Positions 12,273 through 13,928 of a DNA stretch of 13,928 nucleotides are shown in pieces. The notes under the pieces are model-generated. The model saw only the letters and a program-made list of their open reading frames with translations. It had not been told where the DNA came from and ran no database searches. A program made the translations under genes and the position numbers. Each line of letters starts with the position of its first letter. The stretch's first letter is position 1. The stretch is from Atopobiaceae bacterium UBA5363. GTDB lineage: Bacteria > Actinomycetota > Coriobacteriia > Coriobacteriales > Atopobiaceae. The DNA is taken from positions 1,552 through 15,479 of the forward strand of contig DHPN01000028.1 in NCBI GenBank assembly GCA_002407925.1, given 5' to 3'.

Positions 12273-13586
12273 ATGGCTTTTGAACTCAATCCTGATTTTA
12301 AAAATGATGTAGAGAAGCACTTCAATACGCTACAGGTCCATGCTGGTCTCGCCCCCGATCCTGTGACAGGAGCCTCCTCTTTGCCCATCTACCAGTCAGC
12401 GGCCTTCCAGTTTGACGATGCGGCTGACGGAGCTGCGAAGTTCGCTTTGAAGAAGCCGGGCAACGTCTATGGTCGACTCACCAATACCACAACTGACTCG
12501 GTAGCTGCCCGCATTGCGGCAATTGAGCATGGCACCGGCGCCGTTGCCGTGGCTTCAGGACATGCGGCTGAGATCTTGTCATTCACGAACATCGCGAAGC
12601 AAGGTGATGAGATTGTCTCTTCTGACTCCTTGTATGGCGGCACGTGGAACATTTTGCTTCATACGCTTGACAACTTTGGCATAAAGACGCATTTCGTCGA
12701 GAATAACGACATTGACGCCTTTGTGGCCAATACCAATGAGCACACGAAGTTCTGGTACGTCGAGACCATTGGCAACCCTCTCGTTGATGTAGCAGACGTT
12801 CCTGCTCTTGTTGAAGCAGCAAACTCTGTTGGTGTCCCTGTGATTGTGGATAACACTTTTGCGACACCTTACCTTTATCGTCCAGCTGAGGATGGGGCTG
12901 CAGTTGTGGTTGAGTCCCTTACAAAGTGGATTGGTGGCCACGGAACTACGATAGCCGGTGCTGTTGTCGATACCGGTAAGTTCAACTGGAAAGCCTATCC
13001 TGGCAAGTTCCCACAGCTTACTGAGCCCGATCCTGACTATCACGGACTCGTGTTTGCCGATGCGGCTCCTGCTGCTCCTTTTGCTACGCGTGTTCTTGCC
13101 CAGCAGCTGCGTGACTTTGGCCCAACCTTAGCTCCACTGGCGGCCCAGCAGATCGGCCTTGGCATCGAGGACTTGTCGCTACGTGTCCAGCGCCACAGCG
13201 ACAATGCTCTTGCAGTTGCCAAGTGGCTCAAGGACAACCCTAAGGTCAGCTGGGTACGTTACTCTGGTCTTGAGGATGACCCAAGCCATGAGATCGCCAA
13301 GAAGATATTGCGCCATGGATTCGGTGGCGTAGTGGTCTTTGGTGTGAAGGGCGGTCGCGAAGCTGGCCTTAACGTCGTCAATAACGTGAAGCTCTTCACG
13401 CACCTCGCGAATGTCGGAGACGCCAAGTCCCTCATCATCCACCCTGCCTCGACCACGCATTCTCAGCTTTCGGCTGAGCAGCTCAAGGCGGCCCACCTTT
13501 CCGAGGACCTCGTCCGTCTTTCCGTGGGCATCGAAGACATCGATGACATTATCGCTGATCTTGATCAGGCAATCGCGAAGGCTTAG
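12273..13586 (+). CDS. metY: O-acetylhomoserine sulfhydrylase (aminocarboxypropyltransferase)
   Basis: 437 residues, the length typical of MetY in the Cys/Met-metabolism PLP family. It makes homocysteine from O-acetylhomoserine and sulfide. Seen are FNTLQVHAGLAPDPVTGASSLPIYQSAAFQF, YGRLTNTTTD, AVASGHAAE, SLYGGTWN, VETIGNPLVDVADV, VIVDNTFATPYL, and SLTKWIGGHGTTIAGAVVD with the PLP lysine at 218; IHPASTTHSQLS is near the C-terminus. I start at ATG 12273 because AAGGAG (12261-12266) sits at the right distance; ATG 12258 is in frame but would place that SD inside the gene. Codons end in T more often than in neighbouring genes, which suits high expression. It interrupts the his gene series between hisF and hisI, has its own long leader, and ends at a strong terminator. 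Substrate choice (OAH versus O-succinylhomoserine) is from length and family look. Confidence 0.93.
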   Translation: MAFELNPDFKNDVEKHFNTLQVHAGLAPDPVTGASSLPIYQSAAFQFDDAADGAAKFALKKPGNVYGRLTNTTTDSVAARIAAIEHGTGAVAVASGHAAEILSFTNIAKQGDEIVSSDSLYGGTWNILLHTLDNFGIKTHFVENNDIDAFVANTNEHTKFWYVETIGNPLVDVADVPALVEAANSVGVPVIVDNTFATPYLYRPAEDGAAVVVESLTKWIGGHGTTIAGAVVDTGKFNWKAYPGKFPQLTEPDPDYHGLVFADAAPAAPFATRVLAQQLRDFGPTLAPLAAQQIGLGIEDLSLRVQRHSDNALAVAKWLKDNPKVSWVRYSGLEDDPSHEIAKKILRHGFGGVVVFGVKGGREAGLNVVNNVKLFTHLANVGDAKSLIIHPASTTHSQLSAEQLKAAHLSEDLVRLSVGIEDIDDIIADLDQAIAKA

Positions 13587-13604
13587 CTTGACGCGTATAG
13601 TTGC

Positions 13605-13635
13605 AAAAGCCCAGCTCTTTTTGAGCTGGGCTTTT
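13605..13635 (+). terminator. Strong intrinsic terminator of metY, probably bidirectional
   Basis: AAAAGCCCAGCTC (13605-13617), a TTTTT loop, and GAGCTGGGCTTTT (13623-13635): a 13-bp perfect stem whose 3' arm ends in T4, followed by ATTTG. It lies 18 nt after the metY stop. The A4 at the 5' side gives a matching U-run on the other strand. Confidence 0.95.
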
Positions 13636-13659
13636 ATTTGAGTTTGTTGCTTCTCAAAT
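13636..13659. promoter_or_regulatory. Inverted repeat between the metY terminator and hisI
   Basis: ATTTGAG (13636-13642), a 10-nt spacer, then CTCAAAT (13653-13659), perfect 7-bp arms starting directly after the terminator. It is 48 nt before the hisI start, so it could be an operator for a hisI promoter. It does not match the repeat upstream of hisZG. A further AGCTAGCT palindrome is at 13671. No convincing -35/-10 pair was found. Confidence 0.35.
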
Positions 13660-13707
13660 GGTGCGCTAAGAGCTAGCTTAAGATGGAGCCGAGAGAAAGT
13701 GACGCCC

Positions 13708-13928
13708 ATGGCGCATACATATGCTGGAGAAGAGGTCCAATTGGCCTCGATGAAAGACATACGTCTCAAATATGACAAGCAAGGGTTGATCCCCTGCGTT
13801 GTGCAACAGGCTGGCACAGGGGAAGTATTGATGGTCGCATGGATGAACGAGGAGTCCTTGCGGCTTACGCTAAAGACTAAAACGACATGGTTTTGGTCGC
13901 GCAGCCGCCAAGAGCTCTGGAATAAGGG
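13708..13928 (+). CDS. hisI: Phosphoribosyl-AMP cyclohydrolase, 5' part only
   Basis: The first 73 codons of HisI, which opens the adenine ring of PR-AMP in step 3 of histidine synthesis; the gene runs off the window end. Landmarks are LKYDKQGLIPCVVQ, GEVLMVAWMNEESL and TWFWSRSRQELWNKG, the standard N-terminal half of the family. The metal-binding cysteine and aspartate motifs would be downstream. ATG 13708 has only a modest purine-rich SD (GAGAAAG, 13693-13699); ATG 13750 is an alternative start without a visible SD. Whether hisE is fused or adjacent cannot be seen. The gene is cut off from the main his operon by hisF and metY and lies after a strong terminator, so it needs its own promoter. 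Confidence 0.94.
   Translation, partial: MAHTYAGEEVQLASMKDIRLKYDKQGLIPCVVQQAGTGEVLMVAWMNEESLRLTLKTKTTWFWSRSRQELWNK

Noticed and set aside
12579..13043. Minus-strand open frame inside metY (154 codons)
   Set aside because: It is entirely opposite conserved metY codons and shows no family motif.
13179..13817. Minus-strand frame of 212 codons spanning the metY end, terminator and hisI start
   Set aside because: It reads through a strong terminator and through two clearly coding regions on the other strand, with no recognisable protein.

Overview
This window is a primary-metabolism region of a moderately GC-rich bacterium. It is almost fully coding, with tightly packed genes and good Shine-Dalgarno sites. 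Reading left to right it carries: the 3' end of cysK, cysE, uvrA, a ybaK/ebsC-type Cys-tRNA(Pro) deacylase, a histidine operon (fused hisZ-hisG, then hisD, hisC, hisB, hisH, hisA), hisF on the opposite strand, an O-acetylhomoserine sulfhydrylase gene (metY) with a long structured leader, and the 5' end of hisI. My best guess for the organism is a member of the Coriobacteriia (Actinomycetota, Olsenella/Atopobium-like). The reasons are the actinobacterial-looking Cys-to-His change in the UvrA zinc module and the use of HisZ with a short HisG. This is inference from gene content, not from a search.

Bases 1-1169 hold the two genes of cysteine synthesis from serine, 7 nt apart. Bases 1237-4134 are a full-length UvrA, followed by the deacylase at 4198-4695. 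Bases 4696-4873 are the control region of the his operon and carry a perfect inverted repeat (ACTTTAG-TGTG-CTAAAGT). Bases 4874-11054 are six translationally coupled or closely spaced genes covering most of the pathway from PRPP/ATP to histidinol and histidine. The first gene joins the regulatory and catalytic subunits of ATP phosphoribosyltransferase in one chain. hisF, the cyclase partner of HisH, lies tail to tail with hisA, and the two stop codons share a CTAG palindrome. hisI, beyond metY, supplies the phosphoribosyl-AMP cyclohydrolase step. hisE and a histidinol-phosphate phosphatase are not in the window.

The least ordinary part is 11819-12272, between hisF and metY. It holds a perfect 17-bp palindrome, an extended -10 promoter candidate, and a 25-codon leader ORF with a strong SD (12063-12140). 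The end of that ORF forms the 5' side of a long multi-helix RNA stem, and alternative pairings lie on both sides. The arrangement fits ribosome-dependent attenuation of metY, possibly sensing cysteine through one Cys codon. A strong bidirectional terminator closes metY, and a second inverted repeat follows it upstream of hisI.

I saw no mobile element, CRISPR, tRNA, rRNA or phage gene. Items most worth checking are the metY leader, the HisZ-HisG fusion, the four-cysteine cluster in UvrA, the repeat upstream of hisZG, and the tail-to-tail hisA/hisF junction.
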